Source: Caldilinea sp. CFX5 (GTDB lineage: Bacteria > Chloroflexota > Anaerolineae > Caldilineales > Caldilineaceae). From it: DNA of 45,896 nucleotides. The stretch's first letter is position 1. Each line of letters opens with the position of its first letter. The notes beneath the pieces were generated by a model that searched no databases, had not been told where the DNA came from, and saw only the letters and a list, made by a program, of their open reading frames with translations. The position numbers and the translations under genes were made by a program. Below, piece after piece: positions 1 through 7,360 of the stretch. The DNA lies in NCBI GenBank assembly GCA_021405325.1, contig QWII01000080.1, forward strand, positions 1 to 45,896. The letters run 5' to 3'.

Positions 1-357
1 AGTCATCTGAGCCAGGGCGCGTTGGGATAGCCGCGGCGCTGCCGGTGGGGGTGGTGGGGCGGGGGCCAGGTTGGGCGGCGCCGGTGTGGTTAACAACTGT
101 TCGGGCAGCACCGCGGCCACAAAGGTGCCGCTGCCTTCTACGCTCTCCAGATACCCCTCGGCCACCAACTGTTCATAGGCGTTGACAACCGTGTTGCGGG
201 AAACGCGCAATTCCTCGGCCAGGGCGCGTGTCGAGGGTAGCTTCATCCCACCCGGCAAGCGCCCGGCGAGGATCGCCGCCTGCAAGTGGCCATAGAGTTG
301 TTGATAGAGGGGGGCGTCGGCGGTCGGCCTGAATGGGTGATCGGGGCTACTGATCAT
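1..357 (-). CDS. MocR/PdxR-type GntR-family regulator, N-terminal part (runs off the left edge)
   Basis: The 119 visible codons encode a GntR winged helix: PLYQQLYGHL, then LPSTRALAEELRVSRNTVV and AYEQLVAEGYLES with the wing GSGTFVA (about residues 15-80). A Pro/Ala-rich linker follows and runs off the edge. In the MocR family this layout precedes a fold-type I aminotransferase-like domain that binds PLP and acts as the effector sensor; that domain would lie outside the window. The ATG start is preceded by GGAGA. The gene is divergent from the biosynthetic operon starting at 805, so it is a plausible local regulator, but no target is shown by the sequence. A plain GntR protein with another effector domain cannot be excluded. 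Confidence 0.85.
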   Translation of the reverse strand, partial: MISSPDHPFRPTADAPLYQQLYGHLQAAILAGRLPGGMKLPSTRALAEELRVSRNTVVNAYEQLVAEGYLESVEGSGTFVAAVLPEQLLTTPAPPNLAPAPPPPPAAPRLSQRALAQMT

Positions 358-414
358 GGTTCATCTCCAGAGGGCCAATTTCTTTTTCTAAAACCTTCTG
401 CAGCGCGGCGAACG

Positions 415-777
415 TCATTCCGCCAACCACGCGGCTTCTTTCCCGTCAACACTCAGTGTCGCCCGCGCTCCGGGCAAAATCCATGTACCAACATATAGAT
501 CGGGGACATATTGAAATCGATCCGCTGCTACCAGCGGGGACAAAGAACGCAACGAAGATGGCAAACCCTGGCTGGTGAGCTTCTCGTGGAGCAGGTGCGC
601 AATTCGGCAATTTAAATCTGTCCGGTAGTGAACGTAGTTACCCGAATTGATCTCTAGTGCAATTTTGCCCCTACTATGTTGTATGCTATATTGTATCAAC
701 AATATGCTGTTATTTTGAGGCATATACCTCCACAAGTTGGTTTTCGGAAGCTGTACACGTAGCGTCCATCCAAACAT
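415..777 (-). CDS. Possible small ORF upstream of the MocR gene, unknown function
   Basis: A 120-codon ORF, or 102 codons from the ATG at 723, which has GGAGG only 3 nt upstream. The second half has protein-like composition (for example VAADRFQYVPDLYVGTWI) and no family I recognise. Its TGA overlaps the ATG of a 23-codon ORF (418-347, ending QKVLEKEIGPLEMNHDQ), which in turn overlaps the MocR start. That is either translational coupling or a single gene broken by a frameshift near 416. It lies opposite the presumed promoter region of the 805 operon, so it may be spurious. Confidence 0.3.
   Translation of the reverse strand: MFGWTLRVQLPKTNLWRYMPQNNSILLIQYSIQHSRGKIALEINSGNYVHYRTDLNCRIAHLLHEKLTSQGLPSSLRSLSPLVAADRFQYVPDLYVGTWILPGARATLSVDGKEAAWLAE
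688..705. promoter_or_regulatory. Operator-like inverted repeat in the divergent promoter region
   Basis: ATATTGT-ATCA-ACAATAT, a perfect 7-bp dyad with a 4-nt spacer in AT-rich DNA. A direct repeat of TTGTAT (679-684 and 691-696) overlaps it. It lies about 100 bp before the first gene of the biosynthetic operon and between it and the MocR gene, so it is a reasonable regulator site. No convincing -35/-10 pair could be fixed. Confidence 0.35.
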
Positions 778-804
778 GTTTAGCTACTTGGCACAGGAGG
801 CTCC

Positions 805-1275
805 ATGCCACCCACCTCATCGACGGATCCCAGCAATTCAGATGTCACACGCTTTGTGCAAGCTTACAATGCTTATGCTCAACGCTTTGAAAGTGCTTGG
901 TCTCTAGCCGAGATCCAGCAGCGCGGTGTTGAAGCCGAACAGCAGTATGCACAAGCCATGCAGGCTATATTGCAACTCAATCTCCAGAGACAAGTGGTGA
1001 CCGCATGGAAGAGGTTTGTCAAGGTCGTACAGGATGCCCTGGCTATCCCAGAAGTGCAAGAGTGTGCGGATGACGCATATCTTACCTATCTACAGGAGAT
1101 GAAGCAAGCTTGGGCAGCACTGGATCCGGCGCAACTCGATCCCCAATCTCTCTTGGCTATTGCCCATACCCTCTCCGGTGCAGCCTGGCTGGCGGCAGCA
1201 GTGAACGGTGTTGCCGAAACGTTAGAAGAGACAACACCAGTTTTTTCTATACAGAAAAAGGAGAATGCCTCATGA
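805..1275 (+). CDS. Small helical protein of four 23-24-residue repeats, first gene of the biosynthetic operon
   Basis: 156 aa; the ATG has a strong AGGAGG Shine-Dalgarno 4 nt upstream. The repeat begins with A-aromatic-x-x-aromatic (AYNAY at 20, AEQQY at 44, AWKRF at 67, AYLTY at 91), spaced 24, 23 and 24 residues, each followed by a Gln/Ala-rich helix; a Pro lies in the linker of one copy. A hydrophobic Ala-rich segment (about 116-135, LLAIAHTLSGAAWLAAAV) comes near the C-terminus. No catalytic motif or signal peptide is visible. It is a paralogue of the next gene, whose start overlaps its stop (ATGA). It resembles phasin-like amphipathic scaffolds only in general character. Its place at the head of a PKS/NRPS operon suggests a structural or carrier role; this is inference. 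Confidence 0.8.
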   Translation: MPPTSSTDPSNSDVTRFVQAYNAYAQRFESAWSLAEIQQRGVEAEQQYAQAMQAILQLNLQRQVVTAWKRFVKVVQDALAIPEVQECADDAYLTYLQEMKQAWAALDPAQLDPQSLLAIAHTLSGAAWLAAAVNGVAETLEETTPVFSIQKKENAS

Positions 1276-1892
1276 GCAAAGGTAAGGAGCCCAATTCAGC
1301 CAACAATTATAGTCACCCATTGCATGCATTTATCCAAGCCTATCAAGATTATGGGAAAGCCTTGCAGGCGGCCTACCTCGCGAAAGATATCCAGGGACAG
1401 GTCGCCCAAGTATATGAGACATATTTGCAGGAACTGCGTTCGTTGACTTCACAGGACAGTGTCCAGCGTCGTTCAGAGGAAGCTTATCAACGATATACCG
1501 CGGCGGCGCAACGCGTTCCCAGGTCGAAAGAAGTTGAGCAGGAGATGACGAATGCCTACAACGCATATATGGCTGTTCTACAGGAGGCGCAGTCAGTACC
1601 CTCGACACAACAAATGGCCAAAGCGTACCAGCGCTACCTGCAAGGATTGCAGGACGCCGTATCACCCCAAGAAGTAGTACAAAACGCCCAAAATGCCTAT
1701 CAAGAGTTTCTACAAGCAATGCAAAAAGCATGGGCACAGACCAACCTCGAAACCTTAGGTGTGCAGGACCTAGCCACGCTGGGCAAGCTCTATATCCTTG
1801 CGGCTAATCTTTCGATGACCATGATGATGACGCTGCAGCAGTGGCATATGGCGGCAAGAACAGCGACTTCGCCCACCACTGTTGCTGTGTAA
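1272..1892 (+). CDS. Small helical protein of six 23-24-residue repeats, paralogue of the preceding gene
   Basis: 206 aa from the ATG at 1272, which overlaps the preceding TGA and has AAAGGAG about 8 nt upstream; a longer in-frame extension to 1110 would overlap the upstream gene and is rejected. The A/V-Y-x-x-Y/F motif occurs at residues 23, 47, 71, 95, 118 and 142, with spacing 24, 24, 24, 23 and 24; typical units are AYQRYLQGLQ and AYQEFLQAMQ. Several units are separated by a Pro-containing turn. The C-terminal 45 residues are hydrophobic and Met-rich (LYILAANLSMTMMMTLQQW) and align with the end of the first protein. I recognise no known family. The repeats could be stacked helices or one long amphipathic assembly. 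Confidence 0.8.
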   Translation: MSKGKEPNSANNYSHPLHAFIQAYQDYGKALQAAYLAKDIQGQVAQVYETYLQELRSLTSQDSVQRRSEEAYQRYTAAAQRVPRSKEVEQEMTNAYNAYMAVLQEAQSVPSTQQMAKAYQRYLQGLQDAVSPQEVVQNAQNAYQEFLQAMQKAWAQTNLETLGVQDLATLGKLYILAANLSMTMMMTLQQWHMAARTATSPTTVAV

Positions 1893-1977
1893 GGCGAGAC
1901 AGCATGTTCGACTTGCTTACTTGGCGTGAGGTAGGCAAGTCTTCATGACCCTTCAGCACTCGCGAATCGATTCCCGT

Positions 1978-1991
1978 CACAGGAACCTGTG
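1978..1991. promoter_or_regulatory. Palindrome over the ribosome-binding region of the thioesterase gene
   Basis: CACAGG-AA-CCTGTG, a perfect 6-bp dyad ending 2 nt before the ATG at 1994. The only Shine-Dalgarno-like bases (AGGA) lie inside it, so folding of the mRNA would hide them. Whether this is regulatory is unknown. Confidence 0.3.
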
Positions 1992-1993
1992 CC

Positions 1994-2749
1994 ATGACTC
2001 ATTCCACTTCTTCAGGGACCAGCCAGTGGATTCGGGTTTTTCCATCCAAAGGAGCAGTGCAGCTTCGCCTTGTCTGCTTTTCTCATGCGGGAGGCAGCGC
2101 CGCGCTCTTTAACGATTGGCCCTATTGGCTGCCTCCCGGCCTCGAAGTCTGTGCTGTGCAACTGCCAGGGCGTGAACAGCGGATCTTGGAGCCGCCCTTT
2201 GTACGGATGCCGGCGTTGATTGCCGCTTTGGTCGATAATCTCATCCCTTTTCTGCAGATACCGTATGTCTTTTTTGGCCACAGCATGGGGGCCTTAGTCA
2301 GCTTTGAGGCAGCACGCGCCTTGCGCCGACGGCAGGAACCTGGGCCGATGCGGCTTTTTGTGGCAGCTCATCGCGCCCCGCACCTACCCGATCCCAACCC
2401 GGCCCTGCACCGCCTACCCGATCCGGAATTTCTACGCCTGCTCGCCGACTTAGGCGGGATGTCAGCGGAGGCCCTGAACCATCGCGAATTGCAACAGTTG
2501 GTGTTGCCCACCTTGCGTGCCGATTTTGCCGTCTGTGAAACCTACCTTTATTCAGACGAGCCGCCCCTCTCCTGTCCGATCGTGGCCTATGGTGGGAGTG
2601 GCGACAAACGGGTAGGACGGACCCAACTTCTGGCCTGGAAACAACATAGTACAGCGGGCTTCACCATGCGGATCATGCCGGGTGATCATTTTTTTGTGTT
2701 GAACAGACAGCACGCATTGCTCAACTATTTGGTGCAAGATTTATCGTAG
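1994..2749 (+). CDS. Type II thioesterase of the PKS/NRPS cluster
   Basis: 251 aa alpha/beta hydrolase of the GrsT/RifR type. The N-terminal CFSHAGGSA and LPGRE motifs are typical of type II thioesterases; the nucleophile elbow is GHSMG with Ser97, and the acid and base are best placed at Asp204 (GGSGDKRV) and His232 (MPGDHFF). Family members hydrolyse wrong or stalled acyl groups from the phosphopantetheine arms of carrier proteins and act in trans in the cytoplasm. It lies 24 bp before the PKS gene in the same operon. Because no module here carries its own thioesterase, it could also take part in release, but proofreading is the default expectation. Confidence 0.92.
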   Translation: MTHSTSSGTSQWIRVFPSKGAVQLRLVCFSHAGGSAALFNDWPYWLPPGLEVCAVQLPGREQRILEPPFVRMPALIAALVDNLIPFLQIPYVFFGHSMGALVSFEAARALRRRQEPGPMRLFVAAHRAPHLPDPNPALHRLPDPEFLRLLADLGGMSAEALNHRELQQLVLPTLRADFAVCETYLYSDEPPLSCPIVAYGGSGDKRVGRTQLLAWKQHSTAGFTMRIMPGDHFFVLNRQHALLNYLVQDLS

Positions 2750-2773
2750 CCAATAGACAAAGGATGTGCAGCC

Positions 2774-5700
2774 TTGAGCGATAATGGAGTAGAGCAACCC
2801 GTCGGCGATATTGCCGTCATTGGCCTGAGTGGGCGTTTTCCCGGCGCGCCGGATCTAGATACGTTTTGGGACAATCTCTGTCATGGCGTTGAGTCGATTC
2901 AGCGCTTCAATGCTGCAAACCTGAGCGCATCCGGGCTTGATCCGGCTCTCCTTACTATGCCTGGCTATGTACCCGCGCGTGGAACAATGGGTGACACCGA
3001 TCAATTTGACGCTGCGTTCTTCGGCTTTACCCCACGCGATGCAGAAATCTTGGATCCGCAACAACGGCTCTTTTTGGAATGCGCCTGGCAGGCATTGGAA
3101 AATGCCGGGTACAATCCCGATACCTACGAACAGCTTATTGGCGTCTTTGGCGGCTGTGGAATCAGTACTTATCTCTTCCAACTCTTTCGCAATCCGGAGT
3201 TGATGGCGCTGGTAGGCATGGACCAGATTAATTTGTCTAACGACAAAGATCATTTGACCACGCGCACCGCCTACAAGCTGAACCTGCGCGGGCCTGCGGT
3301 CACGATACAGACGGCCTGCTCCACTTCCCTGGTCGCAGTCACGATGGCTTGCCAGAGCTTGCTAACCTATCAGTGTGACATCGCGTTAGCTGGCGGCGTC
3401 AAGGTCGAGGTGCCAGAGCATACGGGGTACTTCTATCAAGAAGGCGGGATCCTATCACCCGACGGGCATTGCCGCGCCTTCGATGCCGATGCCAAAGGCA
3501 CCGTCGGCGGCAATGGCGTCGGGATTGTCGTACTCAAACGGTTGGCTGAGGCATTGGCCGATGGCGATACAATCCACGCCGTCATCATCGGTTCGGCGCT
3601 GAATAACGATGGCGCCGTCAAAGTGGGGTACACAGCGCCTAGCGTCGATGGGCAAACCCAGGCTATCTTAACCGCATTGGCAATTGCTGGTGTGGAAGCG
3701 GAGACGATCGACTACATCGAAACGCATGGCACCGGCACTGTCCTGGGTGACCCAATCGAGATCATGGCGTTGAGACAGGCATTCGGCGCTGGCGCGAACG
3801 GTCATCGCGTGGCCATCGGCTCAGTCAAGACGAATATTGGCCATCTGGACAGCGCATCTGGCATCGCTGGACTTATCAAGACCGTGCTGGCACTCCGCAA
3901 TCGAAAAATTCCGCCCAGCTTGCACTTCCAGCGGCCAAATGCAAAGATCGACTTTGTCAACTCACCGTTTTATGTGAACACTCAACTGCGTAACTGGGAA
4001 ACGCCGGGCCGAACGCGCCGGGCCGGCGTCAGCTCCTTTGGCATAGGCGGTACCAATGCCCATGTCATCCTGGAGGAAGGGCCGGTCCGCGCGGGGACGC
4101 CCTCTCGGCGCGCTCAGCACTTGCTTACCCTCAGCGCGCGCACGAGCAGCGCGCTAGACAACCTGACTACCAACCTGGCGCATCATCTTGGGATCCACCC
4201 CGCGCTGGAGCCGGCGGATGTGGCCTATACTTTACAAGTCGGCCGGCGCGCCCATACCCATCGCCGCGTTGTTGTTTGCACCGACCGCCAGGACGCTATC
4301 ACCGCGTTACAAGGTCGTGAACCGGCTCGCTCCTTTGCGGGACAGGCAACCGACAACCGCCAGGTCGTGTTTCTGTTTTCCGGCCAGGGCACACAGTACG
4401 TGGCCATGGCGGCGGAACACTATCAGACCGAAGAACTGTTTCGTCAGGAAGTCGATCGATGCGCCGACCTGTTACAACCCCATTTGGGCATAGATCTGCG
4501 CACACTCTTGTACCCGACCCACGATCAGTTGGATACGGCTGCGGCGCGGCTGCAGCAGACGGAAATCGCGCAACCGGCACTGTTTGTGATCGAGTATGCG
4601 CTGGCGCAGCTCTGGATGAGTTGGGGCGTGACGCCGGTTGCGTTGCTCGGTCATAGCATTGGTGAATATGTTGCTGCCTGTCTGGCCGGTGTGCTTACGC
4701 TGAATGATGCGCTGATGGTTGTCGCCGCGCGCGGCCGGTTGATGCAACAAATGCCGCCCGGCGCCATGGTAGCCGTCGCCTTGTCCGCCGACGCCGTACA
4801 GCCCTTGCTCGGCGCTTCACTAGACCTTGCCGCTGTGAATGGCCCCCAACAATGTGTTGTGTCAGGCCCAATCGACGCAATCAGCGAACTGGAAGCGCAG
4901 CTTATCGCGCAGGCCGTGGCGTGTCGCCGCCTGCACACATCCCATGCCTTCCATTCGCGGTTGATGGAAGCGATGCTGGACCCTTTCGGCGCCGTGTTAC
5001 GCGCTGTCACCTGGCGCGCGCCAACCATTCCGTTCATTTCAAATGTCACTGGCGCCTGGATCAGTGACGCTGATGCCACCAACCCGGCCTATTGGACCAA
5101 ACAGCTCCGGCAGACAGTGCGCTGGCTGGATGGGCTTACGCAGCTTCTGCAACAACCGACTTGGCTGCCGCTGGAAGTCGGGCCAGGGCACACGCTTGCC
5201 GACCTGGTGCGCCAGCATCCTGACTTTACAGCCCAACAGTTGGCCCTCCATTCCCTGCGGGCGGCCCAGGAAGCAACCACTGACGAGACAATTTGGCTAA
5301 CCACCGCCGGGCGGCTCTGGACCGCTGGTGTGCCGGTTGCCTGGTCAGCCATCTATGCCGGCGAACAGCGCTGCCGTGTGCCATTGCCTACCTATCCTTT
5401 TGAACGGCAGCGTTATTGGGTAGAAGCCGCCACACCATCCGTAGGGGCGACGAGAGAGCAAACCTCACCCCTTGGCCGCTTGCCTCTGGCCGATTGGTTC
5501 TACGTACCTATGTGGCAACAATTGCCGCTGCCGGTCGTCCCACCGGCGCCCCCCACAACGTGGTTAGTATTCGCCGACGAACAGGGCGTGGCGGGCCAGT
5601 TAACAGAACGTCTGCGGGCGGATGGCCACCTGGTGACGACAGTCACGCTGGGTGACGCGTTTGTACACGCCTCCGACCTAAGCCGGGTAACCATGCGCGC

Positions 5701-7360
5701 CGCGCACAAAGCGGATTACAGCGCCCTGTTAGAGTTGTTGACCACAGCCAACCAACTGCCGGCCTATATTCTGCATCTGTGGGGTGTGAGCGGCGCGGCG
5801 AACACCGAGAACGACGGCGCCCCTGACACGCTGGGCGCCAGCCTTGATCGTGGCTTCTTCAGCCTAACCTATCTGGCGCAAGCGCTGGGGACAGTAACCG
5901 TCGGACAGGCGGTCGAAATCCTCGTCGTCAGCGACCATGTCCACAAGGTTGCCGGTAATGAGCAACTCCAGCCCCACAAGGCCACCATGCTTGGGCTATG
6001 CCGAGTCATTACCCAGGAGTATCCGCATGTCCGCTGCCGACACGTCGATGTAGTGGCGACGATCCCATCACGAGTCGCCGGCGTGTTGCCGGCTTTGGCG
6101 GATCAGATCCTAGCCGAAGCTTTCAGCCGAGCCGCCGACGGCGACGTTGCCTATCGCGGCCACGAACGCTGGATTCGCCATTTTGAGCGGGCGATTTTCG
6201 ACGAGCCGGCAGGGCTACCCAGCCTCCTACGCACAGAAGGCGTCTATTTGATCACGGGCGGCCTCGGCGGGATCGGCCTAGAACTGGCCCGGTATTTAGC
6301 CCAGGCCACCCAGGCGCGGCTCGCGCTCCTTGGTCGCACCGCGTTGCCGCCGCGTGACCAATGGCCAGAATGGATCGCCAACCATGAGGCGGAGGATAAC
6401 ATTAGCCAGAAGATCCGGGCGGTTCAGGCGCTTGAAGCCATGGGGGCAGCGGTGTTGACCGTGGCCGCCGATGTGGTTGATCACGACCAAATGCGCGGCG
6501 CTCTCGACAGCATTGAGGCGCATTTCGGCACGCTCCACGGTGTTATTCATGCTGCGGGCGTCCCTGGCGGCGGTGTACTTCAATTGGCCACACCCACGAC
6601 CGCAAATCGGGTGTTGCGGCCAAAGATTCAGGGTACGCTAACCCTTGATGCGGTCTTGGGTGAACGCCAGCTCGACTTCATCATCCTTTGCTCGTCGTTG
6701 GCGTCTCTGCTCGGTGGGGCTGGTCAGAGTGATTACTGTGCCGCCAATGCCTTTCTGGATGCCTATGCCCAGGCCTCCGCGCGCCCGATGATTGCCGTCA
6801 ATTGGGATCGTTGGCAAGGGACAGGCATGGCCGCCGGCATTGAGACGACCTTGGATAGCGGCTGGTCAGGTATTACCCGTGAGGAAGGTGTAGCTGCGTT
6901 CCGGCGGATCTTGCAGCCGCTTTGGCGCCAAGTTGCGGTTTCCTCCGTAGATTTTCGTCCACTGCTTCACGTTCCAGCCGTTAACCCGTCTGTACACCGC
7001 ACACCGTCGCGCACGCAAACCACCGCGACCCACCAGCGTCCGGCCCTGGCCACCGCATTTGCCCTGGCCAGTTCAACGACGGAACAGGCCGTGGTTGAAC
7101 TATTCGAAGGTATGCTTGGCGTTGCGCCGGTGGGCGTCAACGACAGCTTTTTCGAACTGGGGGGCCATTCCCTCCTGGCGATTCAGGTATTGTCGCGTCT
7201 GAACGAGCGCCTGCATGTCCAGTTGCCCATCCAGAGCATCTTTGAGGCGCCCACGGCGTCGACGCTGGCCCAGTTGATCCAGACGGTGCAATTGGCAACC
7301 CATCCGGGCACACCCCAGCGTACAGATGAAGACGAAGAGTACGAAGAAGGTGAGATATGA
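2774..7360 (+). CDS. Type I polyketide synthase module, KS-AT-KR-ACP
   Basis: 1528 aa from a TTG start with AAAGGA about 9 nt upstream. Order: ketosynthase about 10-435 (Cys182 in TACSTSL, His318 in ETHGTGT, His357 in KTNIGH); acyltransferase about 530-830 (Ser628 in GHSIGEYVAA; HAFH at 724-727, the malonyl-CoA signature); ketoreductase about 1150-1345 (TGGLGGIG at 1161; Lys1284, Ser1308, Tyr1321, Asn1325 all present; no LDD motif after HAAG); carrier domain about 1435-1505 (Ser1466 in GGHSLLAI). There is no dehydratase, enoylreductase or loading domain, so it should add one malonyl unit and leave a beta-hydroxy group. The strongly acidic tail (DEDEEYEEGEI) fits a C-terminal docking element for the next protein, whose ATG overlaps the stop. 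Confidence 0.95.
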   Translation: MSDNGVEQPVGDIAVIGLSGRFPGAPDLDTFWDNLCHGVESIQRFNAANLSASGLDPALLTMPGYVPARGTMGDTDQFDAAFFGFTPRDAEILDPQQRLFLECAWQALENAGYNPDTYEQLIGVFGGCGISTYLFQLFRNPELMALVGMDQINLSNDKDHLTTRTAYKLNLRGPAVTIQTACSTSLVAVTMACQSLLTYQCDIALAGGVKVEVPEHTGYFYQEGGILSPDGHCRAFDADAKGTVGGNGVGIVVLKRLAEALADGDTIHAVIIGSALNNDGAVKVGYTAPSVDGQTQAILTALAIAGVEAETIDYIETHGTGTVLGDPIEIMALRQAFGAGANGHRVAIGSVKTNIGHLDSASGIAGLIKTVLALRNRKIPPSLHFQRPNAKIDFVNSPFYVNTQLRNWETPGRTRRAGVSSFGIGGTNAHVILEEGPVRAGTPSRRAQHLLTLSARTSSALDNLTTNLAHHLGIHPALEPADVAYTLQVGRRAHTHRRVVVCTDRQDAITALQGREPARSFAGQATDNRQVVFLFSGQGTQYVAMAAEHYQTEELFRQEVDRCADLLQPHLGIDLRTLLYPTHDQLDTAAARLQQTEIAQPALFVIEYALAQLWMSWGVTPVALLGHSIGEYVAACLAGVLTLNDALMVVAARGRLMQQMPPGAMVAVALSADAVQPLLGASLDLAAVNGPQQCVVSGPIDAISELEAQLIAQAVACRRLHTSHAFHSRLMEAMLDPFGAVLRAVTWRAPTIPFISNVTGAWISDADATNPAYWTKQLRQTVRWLDGLTQLLQQPTWLPLEVGPGHTLADLVRQHPDFTAQQLALHSLRAAQEATTDETIWLTTAGRLWTAGVPVAWSAIYAGEQRCRVPLPTYPFERQRYWVEAATPSVGATREQTSPLGRLPLADWFYVPMWQQLPLPVVPPAPPTTWLVFADEQGVAGQLTERLRADGHLVTTVTLGDAFVHASDLSRVTMRAAHKADYSALLELLTTANQLPAYILHLWGVSGAANTENDGAPDTLGASLDRGFFSLTYLAQALGTVTVGQAVEILVVSDHVHKVAGNEQLQPHKATMLGLCRVITQEYPHVRCRHVDVVATIPSRVAGVLPALADQILAEAFSRAADGDVAYRGHERWIRHFERAIFDEPAGLPSLLRTEGVYLITGGLGGIGLELARYLAQATQARLALLGRTALPPRDQWPEWIANHEAEDNISQKIRAVQALEAMGAAVLTVAADVVDHDQMRGALDSIEAHFGTLHGVIHAAGVPGGGVLQLATPTTANRVLRPKIQGTLTLDAVLGERQLDFIILCSSLASLLGGAGQSDYCAANAFLDAYAQASARPMIAVNWDRWQGTGMAAGIETTLDSGWSGITREEGVAAFRRILQPLWRQVAVSSVDFRPLLHVPAVNPSVHRTPSRTQTTATHQRPALATAFALASSTTEQAVVELFEGMLGVAPVGVNDSFFELGGHSLLAIQVLSRLNERLHVQLPIQSIFEAPTASTLAQLIQTVQLATHPGTPQRTDEDEEYEEGEI

